From Azonexus sp. (lineage in GTDB: Bacteria; Pseudomonadota; Gammaproteobacteria; Burkholderiales; Rhodocyclaceae): DNA of 64,000 bases. The position numbers and the translations under genes are program-made. Below the pieces are notes generated by a model. It saw nothing but the letters and a program-made list of their open reading frames with translations. It made no database searches and was not told the origin of the DNA. The stretch spans positions 1-64,000 of the forward strand of contig NZ_JAVBXX010000005.1 in NCBI RefSeq assembly GCF_030824335.1. Direction: 5' to 3'. Positions 8,403 to 16,459 of the stretch are shown piece by piece; position 1 is the stretch's first letter; each line of letters opens with the position of its first letter.

Positions 8403-9758
8403 TTATTGAGGCACCGGGTCCAGCCAACTCTGGATCAGCTCCACGTCTTCGTCGCCCAGCAAGCCAGCCGCAGAGCGGAGCTTCAGGCGGGACAGCACGT
8501 AAGCATAACGTCCCTGCGCCAGATCACGCTTGGCCGTGAAGAGCAATTGCTGGGCATTCAGCACGTCAAAGCTGGTGCGCATGCCGGCTTCCTGGCCTTT
8601 CTGTGCCGAATACAGCGCCACTTCGTTCGACTTGACTGCCTGCTCCAGTGCCTTGACCTGTGCCACGCCATTCATCACGTTCATGTATTCCTGGCGTGCG
8701 CTGGTGGTCAGGCTGCGTTTGGCAGCTTCCAGTTCATACCTGGCTTTTTCCCGCAGTGACGCAGCTTGATTGACCCGGCCCTGCGTACTGCCACCGGAAA
8801 AAATGGGGATGGACAATTGCAGACCGATCGAATTCATCTGACTGCGGGTATTCAGGTTGGTGTAGCTGGGATCTTCGTAAAAGGAACGCGATGCCACGAT
8901 ATCCACAGTCGGCAGGTGTGCTGCCATATTTTTGTGCACTTCCTTTTCCGCCACACGCAAACCGGCCTCTCTGGCCTTGATCATTGGATTGTTGTCGGTG
9001 GTGAACTGAACCCACTGGTCGATTTCGACCGGGTTAGGCAGATCCAGCGCCAAACGTGAGCCCAGACGACTGAGATCACGATGCACCGTACCGACCAATT
9101 GCTCCAGCGAACGAATCCGTACTTCCAGATTGTTTTGTGCTGCCAGCTCCTGGGCTGCAATGCTGTCGTAGCGGGCCTGCGCTTCATTGATATCGGTAAT
9201 GGTGCCGACACCTGCTTCAAAGTAGCGCTTGGCCTGTTTGAGCAGTTCATCGATGGCTCGTTTCTGCTCGGCCATCAAGGTGACGTTGTCGCCTGCGAGC
9301 AAAACTTCGAAGTAGGACTGGGCCAAACGCAGGATCAGCTCCTGGCGGGCCTGGCGAACAATGCCTTCCGCCTGCTGAACTTGCGCATGGGATTGCGAGT
9401 ACGCCAGCCAGGCCTGCGGCCGGAACAAGGCCTGGTTCAGATTGATCGAGGCGTTCTTCGGATCGAACTCGTACTGCTGCCTTTGCTCACCAAACACGTT
9501 AGTACTTTTGACGGTCTGGTCGTTTCTCATCTTGGAAGCGCTAACCCCAAGCTGCGGCAAGAGTTGTCCCCGTGACTGGGTGATCAGGCTGTCGGCCGCC
9601 TCCCGCTCGGCTTTCGCCGCCGCATACTGAGGGTCGTCTTGCTGGGCAGCACGATACAGTTCAAGCAAGCCGACCGCCTGCGCACTCACCTGTACATTGA
9701 GTAGCGCAAAGGCCAGCAGTGCAAGTTTTTTCAGGCGTGGTTTCCGGTATGCGCTCAT
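8403..9758 (-). CDS. TolC-family outer-membrane channel of a type I secretion system
   Basis: A 451-residue outer-membrane efflux protein. It has an N-terminal signal peptide (KKLALLAFALLNVQVSAQA), then two repeated helical hairpin halves characteristic of TolC/PrtF (LYRAAQQDDPQYAAAKAE; ...LSIPIFSGGSTQGRVNQA). Length matches the family (about 430-480). It is the last gene of the secretion operon, directly after the HlyD gene. ATG 9758 is chosen over the TTG three bases upstream because the HlyD stop and an AAGGAG site fit it. It should form the outer-membrane exit duct for the exporter that likely secretes the adhesin at 1-6260. Confidence 0.9.
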   Translation of the reverse strand: MSAYRKPRLKKLALLAFALLNVQVSAQAVGLLELYRAAQQDDPQYAAAKAEREAADSLITQSRGQLLPQLGVSASKMRNDQTVKSTNVFGEQRQQYEFDPKNASINLNQALFRPQAWLAYSQSHAQVQQAEGIVRQARQELILRLAQSYFEVLLAGDNVTLMAEQKRAIDELLKQAKRYFEAGVGTITDINEAQARYDSIAAQELAAQNNLEVRIRSLEQLVGTVHRDLSRLGSRLALDLPNPVEIDQWVQFTTDNNPMIKAREAGLRVAEKEVHKNMAAHLPTVDIVASRSFYEDPSYTNLNTRSQMNSIGLQLSIPIFSGGSTQGRVNQAASLREKARYELEAAKRSLTTSARQEYMNVMNGVAQVKALEQAVKSNEVALYSAQKGQEAGMRTSFDVLNAQQLLFTAKRDLAQGRYAYVLSRLKLRSAAGLLGDEDVELIQSWLDPVPQ

Positions 9759-9761
9759 CAA

Positions 9762-11147
9762 TTACATCTCCTTCATGCCGGCATTAAGGCGGGAAGTCAG
9801 TGGGCGCATCAGATAATTCAACACGCTGCGTTCGCCGGTCACGATCACGACATCAGCCTGCATCCCCGGCTGCGCCTTGATCTTGTGCTTGACGATTTCA
9901 GCTTCGCCAGCCGGCGTGATCTGAATTTTCGCGGCAAAGTAGGAATGACCTGTTCTTTGATCGGTCAGAGCGTCGGCAGAAACATGCACGACCTCACCCT
10001 CAATCGTTGGCTGAGCGCCACCCGCAAGGATGATTTGCAGATGCATATTGGCTTTTTGTCCAACGTGAACCTTGTCGATCAAGTTGACCGGCAACTGGGC
10101 TTCGATGACCAGCTTGTCACCTTCAGGCACGATATCCATGATTCGGTCACCTGGCCGGATGACGCCACCAACCGTATGCGCTTCCATACCGACCACATAG
10201 CCATCGGTCGGCGCCTTGATCACACTACGTTCGAATTCATCGGTCAATGCCGTCAAACGTTCGAGTTGAGCACCGGCTTCGCGCTGAACTTCAGTCATCT
10301 GGGTTTCAACTTCCTTGCGGAAATCCTGTTGCCGCTGCAGCTTGCGCAGGCGAACCTCGTTGATCGACGACTGGGCACGGGAGATGGACGCCAAATCTCC
10401 ACCGCGCGTACCGGAGAGGTCGGCATGCACACGTTCAAGTTCGTACAGCTTGTTACGTGGCACGAAACCCTCCTCAACCAGGCCACGGATGGACGTCAAC
10501 TCTTTGTCCAGCAACCTGATTTGCGACGATTTCCCGGCCTCGAGCGAACGCAGGCCCTGAATCTGGTCGTTCAAACCAGCAATCGCTTCGTCCATAGACC
10601 CCAATTCATTCATCAGCGAGGAGCGACGGGCCATGAACAACTGGGATTGCGAACGCATGGCTTCAGAGGCACGCGGATCGCCAGCCGCCGCCAGCAAATC
10701 GGCAGGGAAAACGATCGATGGCTTGTTGTCGCGCTCGGCAAGCAGTCGATGCTCCGTTGCCTTCACCGAGTAGTACTGACCACGCACGATATCGAGTTGG
10801 GCCTTGATGTCGGTATCAACCAGCTTGACCAACTCATCGCCCGCTTTGACTCGATCACCATCGCGCACACTGATGCTGGCCACGATACCGCCGCGCAAAT
10901 GCTGGATTGTCTTGCGCTTGGTGTCCACGCTGACTACCCCCATGCCGGGAACGCCTTCATCCAGCGGCGCGAGGGCTGCCCACAGCAGAAACCCGCCGAA
11001 CCCGATGATCAGGGTCAGCATGCCAAAGCGGACGACCGATTTTTCGTCGGACTCAACTTTTTTGGGTTTTAAATCCAGCCCCTCGACATCGGCCGAACCT
11101 TCGATTTTTTTGACCAACCGGTCGTAAATTTCGCGAATTTTACTCAT
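9762..11147 (-). CDS. HlyD/PrtE-family periplasmic adaptor (type I secretion)
   Basis: A 461-residue membrane-fusion protein with a short cytoplasmic N-terminus, one transmembrane helix at about residues 42-62 (FGMLTLIIGFGGFLLWAALA) and the HlyD beta-barrel/lipoyl entry (GMGVVSVDTKRKTIQHLRGG). A long coiled-coil hairpin and a conserved C-terminal beta domain (APTDGYVVGMEAHTVGGVI) follow. Its length matches the PrtE/LapC group. It bridges the inner-membrane ABC protein (11178-12905) to TolC (8403-9758); the three genes are co-oriented and nearly contiguous. Confidence 0.92.
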   Translation of the reverse strand: MSKIREIYDRLVKKIEGSADVEGLDLKPKKVESDEKSVVRFGMLTLIIGFGGFLLWAALAPLDEGVPGMGVVSVDTKRKTIQHLRGGIVASISVRDGDRVKAGDELVKLVDTDIKAQLDIVRGQYYSVKATEHRLLAERDNKPSIVFPADLLAAAGDPRASEAMRSQSQLFMARRSSLMNELGSMDEAIAGLNDQIQGLRSLEAGKSSQIRLLDKELTSIRGLVEEGFVPRNKLYELERVHADLSGTRGGDLASISRAQSSINEVRLRKLQRQQDFRKEVETQMTEVQREAGAQLERLTALTDEFERSVIKAPTDGYVVGMEAHTVGGVIRPGDRIMDIVPEGDKLVIEAQLPVNLIDKVHVGQKANMHLQIILAGGAQPTIEGEVVHVSADALTDQRTGHSYFAAKIQITPAGEAEIVKHKIKAQPGMQADVVIVTGERSVLNYLMRPLTSRLNAGMKEM

Positions 11148-11177
11148 CTCTTACACGCTCTCAAGGAGATCTAGGGG

Positions 11178-12905
11178 TCAGGCCTTGCCTGGGTTGGCCA
11201 AAGCAGTTTGTTGCGCCTGCTGGGCCCGTTGTTGCAAAGACTGCAATACCTGATCACGCGGGCCATAGAACTGCACCGCACCATCGGCGAGTACCAGCAA
11301 CTTGTCGACCACACCCAGAATGCTGGTGCGGTGGGTAATCAGCAGAACCGTCGTACCGCGCTGCTTGAGAGCCTGCACGGCGCTGACCAGAGCGGCTTCA
11401 CCGTGCTCGTCAAGGTTTGAGTTCGGTTCATCAAGCACCACGAAAGATGGCGTGCCATACATTGCCCGGGCCAGACCAATACGCTGACGCTGACCACCGG
11501 ACAACCCGGTGCCGCTATCGCCAATTTGCGTATCGTAGCCATTCGGAAAACGCAGGATCATTTCATGCACACCGGCCAACTTGGCGGCTTCGACGACTTG
11601 ATCGGGATCAACGTTGCCAAAGCGAGCGATATTTTCCGCAATCGTGCCTTCAAAAAGCTCGATATCCTGCGGCAAATAACCCACCGTCGGCCCGAGCTGT
11701 TCCTTGTTCCAGGTAAAGACATCGGCGCCATCGAGGCGAACCTTGCCGGCCATGGCCGGCCAGACACCCACCAACAAACGGGCCAGGGTTGATTTACCTG
11801 AAGCCGAAGGGCCGATCACACCAACGATTTCGCCAGCCGGCACCGTAAAACCGACTTGTTTCAGAATCAAACCTTGCGTACCTGGTGCGCCAGCCGTCAC
11901 ACCTTCAACCAGCAGATTGCCCAACTGTTTGGGCAAATCCATACCCTCTTCGCGCTTCGGATGTTTATCCAACAGATCTTCCAGACGGTGGTAAGCCGCC
12001 CGCGCCGACAGCAACTGTTTCCAGACACCAATGGCCATCTGCACCGGACCCAGCGCCTTGCCCAACAAAATGGAGGCGGCGATCATGCCACCCGGCGTCA
12101 GCGTACCTTCGATGACCAGCAATGCGCCGATGCCGAGCACCAGAGACTGCACGGCCACACGGGTCGCGCTGGTCGTGGCAGAAATTGCCGCGGCTTTTTC
12201 ACTCGCCTCATTCTGCAAGGCAAGGAACTTCAGCTGCTTTTCCATCCAGCGACGCTTCAGGTTGCCCAGCATGCCCATCGCTTCGATGACTTCGGCGTTG
12301 CGCAGATTGTTCGTCGCGTAGTTGTTGGCGCCAATGGCCACCTGAGTCGCTTCAGCCAGCGGCTTGCGCGTCGATATTTCGGTCAACCAGGCCAAAGCGA
12401 ACAAAACCAGCGAAGCGATCACGGCAAAAAGACCCAGCCAGGGGCTCAGCAGGAAGATCACGATCAGGTAAATTGGCGCCCAAGGGGCATCGAAGAAGGC
12501 AAACAAGCCATTGCCTGTCAGGAACTGGCGGACATTGGTCAGGTCACCCAAGGCCTGGCCTGCATTACCGCCGGCCCGTTTCAGGTTGCGCTCGAAGGAG
12601 GCGACAAAGACCCGATCATTCAACTTCATGTCGAGTTGAGCCCCCACACGGATGAGCAGCTTGGAACGGGCCAGTTCGAGCATGCCCTGCATGACGTAGA
12701 AGCCGATCAGGATGACCGTCAGCATGAGCAAGGTCGTCTCGTTGCGACTTTGCAGCACACGGTCGTACACCTGCAACATGTAGATCGATGGAACCAGACC
12801 GATCATGTTGATAAACATGCTGAAGAGTCCCGCCGTATAGAACATTCGGCGAAACGAGTAGATCACTGTAGTGAGCTCACTCCGGGGCGTAATGGCTTTT
12901 TTCAT
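11178..12905 (-). CDS. Type I secretion ABC permease/ATPase (PrtD-like)
   Basis: A 575-residue half-transporter. The N-terminal transmembrane domain (about residues 20-310) has no C39 peptidase or C39-like domain, as in PrtD/AprD exporters. The ATPase domain has Walker A GPSASGKST near residue 370, signature LSGGQRQRIGLARA, Walker B VVLDEPNSNLDE and H-loop ITHR. Such proteins export RTX substrates with uncleaved C-terminal signals. It follows the TnpB-like gene by 22 bases and precedes the HlyD gene by 30 bases, so it is probably in the same operon. The likely substrate is the RTX protein at the left edge. Confidence 0.92.
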   Translation of the reverse strand: MKKAITPRSELTTVIYSFRRMFYTAGLFSMFINMIGLVPSIYMLQVYDRVLQSRNETTLLMLTVILIGFYVMQGMLELARSKLLIRVGAQLDMKLNDRVFVASFERNLKRAGGNAGQALGDLTNVRQFLTGNGLFAFFDAPWAPIYLIVIFLLSPWLGLFAVIASLVLFALAWLTEISTRKPLAEATQVAIGANNYATNNLRNAEVIEAMGMLGNLKRRWMEKQLKFLALQNEASEKAAAISATTSATRVAVQSLVLGIGALLVIEGTLTPGGMIAASILLGKALGPVQMAIGVWKQLLSARAAYHRLEDLLDKHPKREEGMDLPKQLGNLLVEGVTAGAPGTQGLILKQVGFTVPAGEIVGVIGPSASGKSTLARLLVGVWPAMAGKVRLDGADVFTWNKEQLGPTVGYLPQDIELFEGTIAENIARFGNVDPDQVVEAAKLAGVHEMILRFPNGYDTQIGDSGTGLSGGQRQRIGLARAMYGTPSFVVLDEPNSNLDEHGEAALVSAVQALKQRGTTVLLITHRTSILGVVDKLLVLADGAVQFYGPRDQVLQSLQQRAQQAQQTALANPGKA

Positions 12906-12927
12906 GGTTTTCTATGACACGGATAAA

Positions 12928-13530
12928 TCAAGCGGCCAGAACCTTCGGCTCTGGATCGACAACGATAAGGTACTCGGGTAATTCGACGGATTGATTTTTT
13001 GACTCAGGCTCATCACCAAAACTAAAAGCCAAGAAAAAACCCTGCTCGTCGCGCGTAAGCAATACTTCCTTCAACTTCTCTTCGATAAAACGGGTCTCAT
13101 CCGCTGGCGCAAGTCCCAATTCGAAACGCATTCGCCCATCCAGGGTAAACATCGACAACTTGCCCTGACGAATATTGAGCGTATGGCGATCAAAATAAAC
13201 CGGTGCCGAAGCCGCAAACTGCAGCAATGGCAAAGCAGCTTCCGGATTTTTGGTGATGCACCACGGACTGGCCGGCGCCTGATAAATCAGGCGAGCCGAG
13301 CGACAAACCGAATAAATCGCATTGCACACCATCTGCGCTCCCAACTCTGGAAAGCTGTCGCGCAACTTGCGATAGGCCAGGTGATGCAATGCAACGCGAT
13401 TCCAGCAACGCGTATCACGAACGATCGGCCCGAGCTGGTTGCAAGCCTGGGCAAACAGTGCCTGCAAGCGGGCCAGGCTTTCGCGCTGGGCCGGATTGGC
13501 ATTGAGTCGGATAAACATTCTGGAGTTCAT
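12928..13530 (-). CDS. TnpB/IS605-OrfB N-terminal-like protein lacking the RuvC nuclease
   Basis: A protein of about 200 residues. I see the hallmarks of the N-terminal half of IS605 OrfB/TnpB proteins: MFIRLNANPAQRESL, then FAQACNQLG, LHHLAYRKLRDSFPELGAQMVCNAI and the beta-rich YFDRHTLNIRQG...LFTLDGR-like segment (here MFTLDGRMRFEL). The frame stops just after LIVVDPEP, which resembles the first RuvC strand with its catalytic Asp; the rest of RuvC and the zinc finger are absent. It is followed after 22 bases by the secretion ABC gene, leaving no room for a downstream remnant or guide RNA. The start is uncertain: TTG 13539, ATG 13530 or ATG 13518. A 9-bp inverted repeat covers the start. A retained regulatory role is possible but unproven; it could also be a decaying fragment. 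Confidence 0.55.
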   Translation of the reverse strand: MNSRMFIRLNANPAQRESLARLQALFAQACNQLGPIVRDTRCWNRVALHHLAYRKLRDSFPELGAQMVCNAIYSVCRSARLIYQAPASPWCITKNPEAALPLLQFAASAPVYFDRHTLNIRQGKLSMFTLDGRMRFELGLAPADETRFIEEKLKEVLLTRDEQGFFLAFSFGDEPESKNQSVELPEYLIVVDPEPKVLAA

Positions 13531-13561
13531 ATAGGACAATCTTAATCTACATTCCTATATG
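13528..13561. promoter_or_regulatory. Inverted repeat over the start of the TnpB-like gene
   Basis: CATATAGGA and TCCTATATG are perfect 9-bp arms separated by 16 bases. The repeat overlaps the candidate ATG of the TnpB-like gene and lies in the 87-base divergent region with apaH. The geometry fits a dimeric repressor operator; the binding protein is unknown. Confidence 0.4.
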
Positions 13562-13617
13562 AAGCAATGAGCAGAACGATTGATGCATAATTACGGACTA
13601 CCAACGAGGTCACGCTA

Positions 13618-14448
13618 ATGTCCACCTACGCCATCGGCGATATCCAGGGCTGCTACGATTCACTGCAAAATCTGCTGGAAAACTGCGCTTTTGATCCAGC
13701 GAAAGATCGCCTGTGGCTGGTCGGTGATCTGGTCAATCGCGGGCCGAAATCTCTTGAAACACTGCGTCTGATCAAATCGTTCGGCAATTCAGCACTGACC
13801 GTACTAGGCAACCACGACCTGTACCTGTTGATGGTTGCCGAAGGCGGTGCCAAATACCGCGCCAAGGACGATACGCTGGATGCTGTGCTCAATGCACCGG
13901 ACCGCGATGAACTACTTGACTGGCTACGCCAGCAGCCGCTCTGCCATACCGAAGGCGATTATTGCCTGGTACATGCCGGCCTGCTGCCCCAATGGAGTAT
14001 CAAACGGGCGCGTGAACTCGCGCGCGAAGTCGAAACCCAACTCCAGGGCAAGGATTACCGGGAGTTCGTCCTCAATCTGTGGGGCAGCGAACCGGCTGCC
14101 TGGTCGGATGAACTGAAAGGCTGGGCACGCCTGCGAGTAATCGTCAATGCGATGACCCGAATGCGTTTCTGTACCAAGAAGGGATTGATGGACTTCAAGG
14201 CCAAAGGCAAGTTGAGCAACGCGCCGGAAGGTCATCTGCCCTGGTTTGATCTGCCGGATCGAAAAAGCGCCGATAGCGTTCTGGTCACCGGGCACTGGTC
14301 GGCGCTCGGCCTGCGCATCACACCAAATCTGCTGGCACTCGATTCGGGCTGTTTGTGGGGAGGGCATCTGACTGCCGTTCGTCTGGAAGATCGCCGGATA
14401 TTTCAGGTCGATTGCTCACCAACGGAAGTCCTGCCGCTAAAGCGATAG
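13618..14448 (+). CDS. apaH: Bis(5'-nucleosyl)-tetraphosphatase, symmetrical
   Basis: A 276-residue cytosolic enzyme that splits diadenosine tetraphosphate into two ADP. All metallophosphatase motifs are present: GDIQGCYDSL, GDLVNRGPKS, GNHD and the later VHAG and GH motifs. Length matches the family (about 270-280). A GAGG site precedes ATG. Its last 131 bases overlap the opposite-strand olsA-like gene, an unusually long tail-to-tail overlap. It stands alone on the plus strand, divergent from the TnpB-like gene. Confidence 0.95.
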   Translation: MSTYAIGDIQGCYDSLQNLLENCAFDPAKDRLWLVGDLVNRGPKSLETLRLIKSFGNSALTVLGNHDLYLLMVAEGGAKYRAKDDTLDAVLNAPDRDELLDWLRQQPLCHTEGDYCLVHAGLLPQWSIKRARELAREVETQLQGKDYREFVLNLWGSEPAAWSDELKGWARLRVIVNAMTRMRFCTKKGLMDFKAKGKLSNAPEGHLPWFDLPDRKSADSVLVTGHWSALGLRITPNLLALDSGCLWGGHLTAVRLEDRRIFQVDCSPTEVLPLKR

Positions 14449-15112
14449 CCTCCCGCGCTTCTGCCGCCACCTGTTTTCGATCTTCACCATGCAAGCCACG
14501 CAGCGGCGTACTGACCAGCCTGGCGATGATGCGACGACGCTGCAGAATGGCCTTGGTACATTGGCCCAGCGAAATATCCCCATCGTAACGCGGCGCCAGA
14601 CTACGCTCTCCGTTCGGCTCCCAGTAGGAAATCGCCAGCGGCAGTACCGGCCGGCCAACCGCCAGGGCCGGCTGAATCAATGCCGCATGAAAATGCAGCA
14701 AACTACGCCCATCTGTCGTCGTTCCCTCGGGAAATACCGCGACCCGCTTTCCCTTGCCCAGCAAGTCGGCAATCTGTCGATTGATGATTTTTGCATGCCC
14801 ACGACTGCCGCGCCGGAGAAATACGGTGTCGTTTTTTTCTGCCAGCCAGCCAATCAATGGCCAGTGACGGAGTTCCTCTTTGGCGACAAAAGCGGCAGGC
14901 ATCGCCGCATTGATCACCAGAATATCAACCCAGGACACATGATTTGCTACCACCAGAACACCCGGCGCCAAATGCGCTAGATCGGCTTCGATTCTGATGC
15001 CGAGGGCACCGAGCGCGGCTTGTGCCCAATGCTGGCGTAGCGCAATTCTGTAGCGTTCGCAGCATAAGGGAACAAGCAGCAATGAAACAAGCGCGCCGCC
15101 GAAAATCAGCAA
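14318..15112 (-). CDS. olsA: 1-acyl-sn-glycerol-3-phosphate acyltransferase, OlsA-like
   Basis: A PlsC-family membrane acyltransferase with the catalytic NHVSWVD (H-x4-D) box and the FPEGTTTDG substrate box. It directly follows olsB, so it most likely performs the second step of ornithine-lipid synthesis, O-acylation of lyso-ornithine lipid; a glycerophospholipid role is the alternative. The first possible start in a standard search is TTG 15112, but in-frame hydrophobic sequence continues upstream without an ATG to the olsB stop near 15170, so the true start may be a rare codon further up. The C-terminal end overlaps apaH by 131 bases. Confidence 0.82.
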   Translation of the reverse strand: MLIFGGALVSLLLVPLCCERYRIALRQHWAQAALGALGIRIEADLAHLAPGVLVVANHVSWVDILVINAAMPAAFVAKEELRHWPLIGWLAEKNDTVFLRRGSRGHAKIINRQIADLLGKGKRVAVFPEGTTTDGRSLLHFHAALIQPALAVGRPVLPLAISYWEPNGERSLAPRYDGDISLGQCTKAILQRRRIIARLVSTPLRGLHGEDRKQVAAEAREAIALAAGLPLVSNRPEISGDLPDERQSDALPTNSPNRVPADLV

Positions 15113-15169
15113 GCTCAGCCACGACAGGCGAAAGAGGCGAACAAGAAAATTGGTTTCGTTCAGGCTGAC

Positions 15170-15925
15170 TTATCCCAGATAGTGTTTGGCGTAGCGGCCG
15201 GAAAGCTTGGCCATCGGTAACAGGATGGGCAAATCGGCCGTGTTGAAATCGGGATCCCAGGCCGGTTGACCGCAAATCCAGGCCCCGGCACGCAGGTAAC
15301 CCTTGATCAACGGCGGCACATCGGCCGGACGATCCTGCTGCAGGGCAGCCAGTGGCAACGGACAGCGCGGAAAAACCCGATACTCCTGCGGCCCCAGATG
15401 ATCCACAGCTAGACGATTATACAGACTGGCCGCCGCATGGCCGCCATCCGCCATGCTGACCGATGCACAGCCAATCAGGTAATCGTGACCGCGCTCGACC
15501 ATGTAGGCCGCCAATCCCGACCAGAGCAGGCCAATCGTTGCCCCGCTTCGGTAATCCGGATGAACACAGGAACGACCGATTTCAACCATACGCGACCGCA
15601 GGTGCTGCAAACGTGTCAGATCGAACTCGTTTTCCGAGTAATAACCGATCAGTCGCGCATTGTCCGGACCAAGGATACGATAGGTACCAACCACTTCATC
15701 GCTTTGCCGATCACGCACGATCAGGTGCTCGCAATAGGGATCATAAATATCGTGATCGACCCCAGGCGTTCGGCTCGGCAAATTGGCCCCCATCTCGCCA
15801 GCGAAAATACGATGGCGCAAACGCTGCGCCTCCAGCACTTCGCCATTATGGCAAGCCAGACTGACCGTCAGATTTTTGGGGTCCGGACGACTACGCAGTG
15901 CGCCCCAGGTATGGACATGTTCCAT
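15170..15925 (-). CDS. olsB: L-ornithine N-alpha-acyltransferase (OlsB-like, GNAT fold)
   Basis: A 251-residue acyl-ACP-dependent N-acyltransferase. The motif order LRHRIFAGEMGA, DHDIYDPYCEHLIVRD, VGTYRIL, EIGRSCVHPDYR, LIGCASV is that of OlsB/hemolysin-like acyltransferases, which make lyso-ornithine lipid. The fold is related to LuxI synthases, but the GCxS and DxxCxHLIV features and the adjacent olsA-like gene favour ornithine-lipid synthesis. The enzyme is expected at the cytoplasmic face of the inner membrane. The start at ATG 15925 fits the family length. Confidence 0.85.
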   Translation of the reverse strand: MEHVHTWGALRSRPDPKNLTVSLACHNGEVLEAQRLRHRIFAGEMGANLPSRTPGVDHDIYDPYCEHLIVRDRQSDEVVGTYRILGPDNARLIGYYSENEFDLTRLQHLRSRMVEIGRSCVHPDYRSGATIGLLWSGLAAYMVERGHDYLIGCASVSMADGGHAAASLYNRLAVDHLGPQEYRVFPRCPLPLAALQQDRPADVPPLIKGYLRAGAWICGQPAWDPDFNTADLPILLPMAKLSGRYAKHYLG

Positions 15926-16006
15926 GCACGTTCTCCGTTTTGTTGACGGAAAACAGCATGCCGAAGCCTTGTTACACGCTTATTGCCTGATTTTTACTAC
16001 CGGGTT

Positions 16007-16453
16007 TCAACGGGTAACGCGTGTTTCACCGCCGCCGGAAACCAGGCGAACGTGATCGCCGGCTCGAAACTCTCCGGGCTGTGCATCCTGAACGATGACC
16101 ACAGTTTTCCCCCCTTCCAGTTCAACCGTAATTTCCAGCGCCTGCTTCTTGGTCACATTTTCCTCGATGGCGCCACCAGCCAGACTGCCCGCCACTACAC
16201 CGATAATGGCACCAACGATCTGCCCCTTACCGCCCCCCAGGTTACTGCCGGCAATGCCACCGATCGCCGCGCCGGAGATACCGCCCAGCCCGGTTTTCGT
16301 ACCCTCCACGCTAACGACACGCACGGATTCGACAACGCCTTTACGCACCGACATTTCCCGCCGTGCCTGATCGCGGGAATAAACGTCACCCGACTGACCC
16401 GAAGCACAACCGGCCAGCAACACGACTGAAAGCAGCAGAACAAAGGAACGCAT
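16007..16453 (-). CDS. Glycine-zipper outer-membrane lipoprotein (SlyB/PcP-like)
   Basis: A protein of about 148 residues with a lipoprotein signal (FVLLLSVVLLAGC, lipid-modified Cys after LAG) and a Gly-zipper double helix (GGISGAAIGGIAG...IVGAIIGVVAGSLAGGAI) typical of SlyB/PcP/OsmB-type lipoproteins. The C-terminal beta-rich part (ITVELEGGKTVVIVQD) matches the same family. ATG 16453 is preferred over the TTG three bases upstream. It follows the PfkB kinase gene by 6 bases and is probably the last gene of the accB operon. It likely stabilises the outer membrane. Confidence 0.85.
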   Translation of the reverse strand: MRSFVLLLSVVLLAGCASGQSGDVYSRDQARREMSVRKGVVESVRVVSVEGTKTGLGGISGAAIGGIAGSNLGGGKGQIVGAIIGVVAGSLAGGAIEENVTKKQALEITVELEGGKTVVIVQDAQPGEFRAGDHVRLVSGGGETRVTR

Positions 16454-16459
16454 CAATTT

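Noticed and set aside
12928..13539. Active IS605-type transposable element
   Set aside because: Only the N-terminal half of a TnpB-like protein is present, with no TnpA, no terminal hairpins and no nuclease domain.
15170..15925. Possible LuxI-type autoinducer synthase for the two LuxR proteins
   Set aside because: The fold is related, but the motifs and the adjacent PlsC-type gene fit OlsB; it is also far from the luxR genes and on the other side of the secretion operon.
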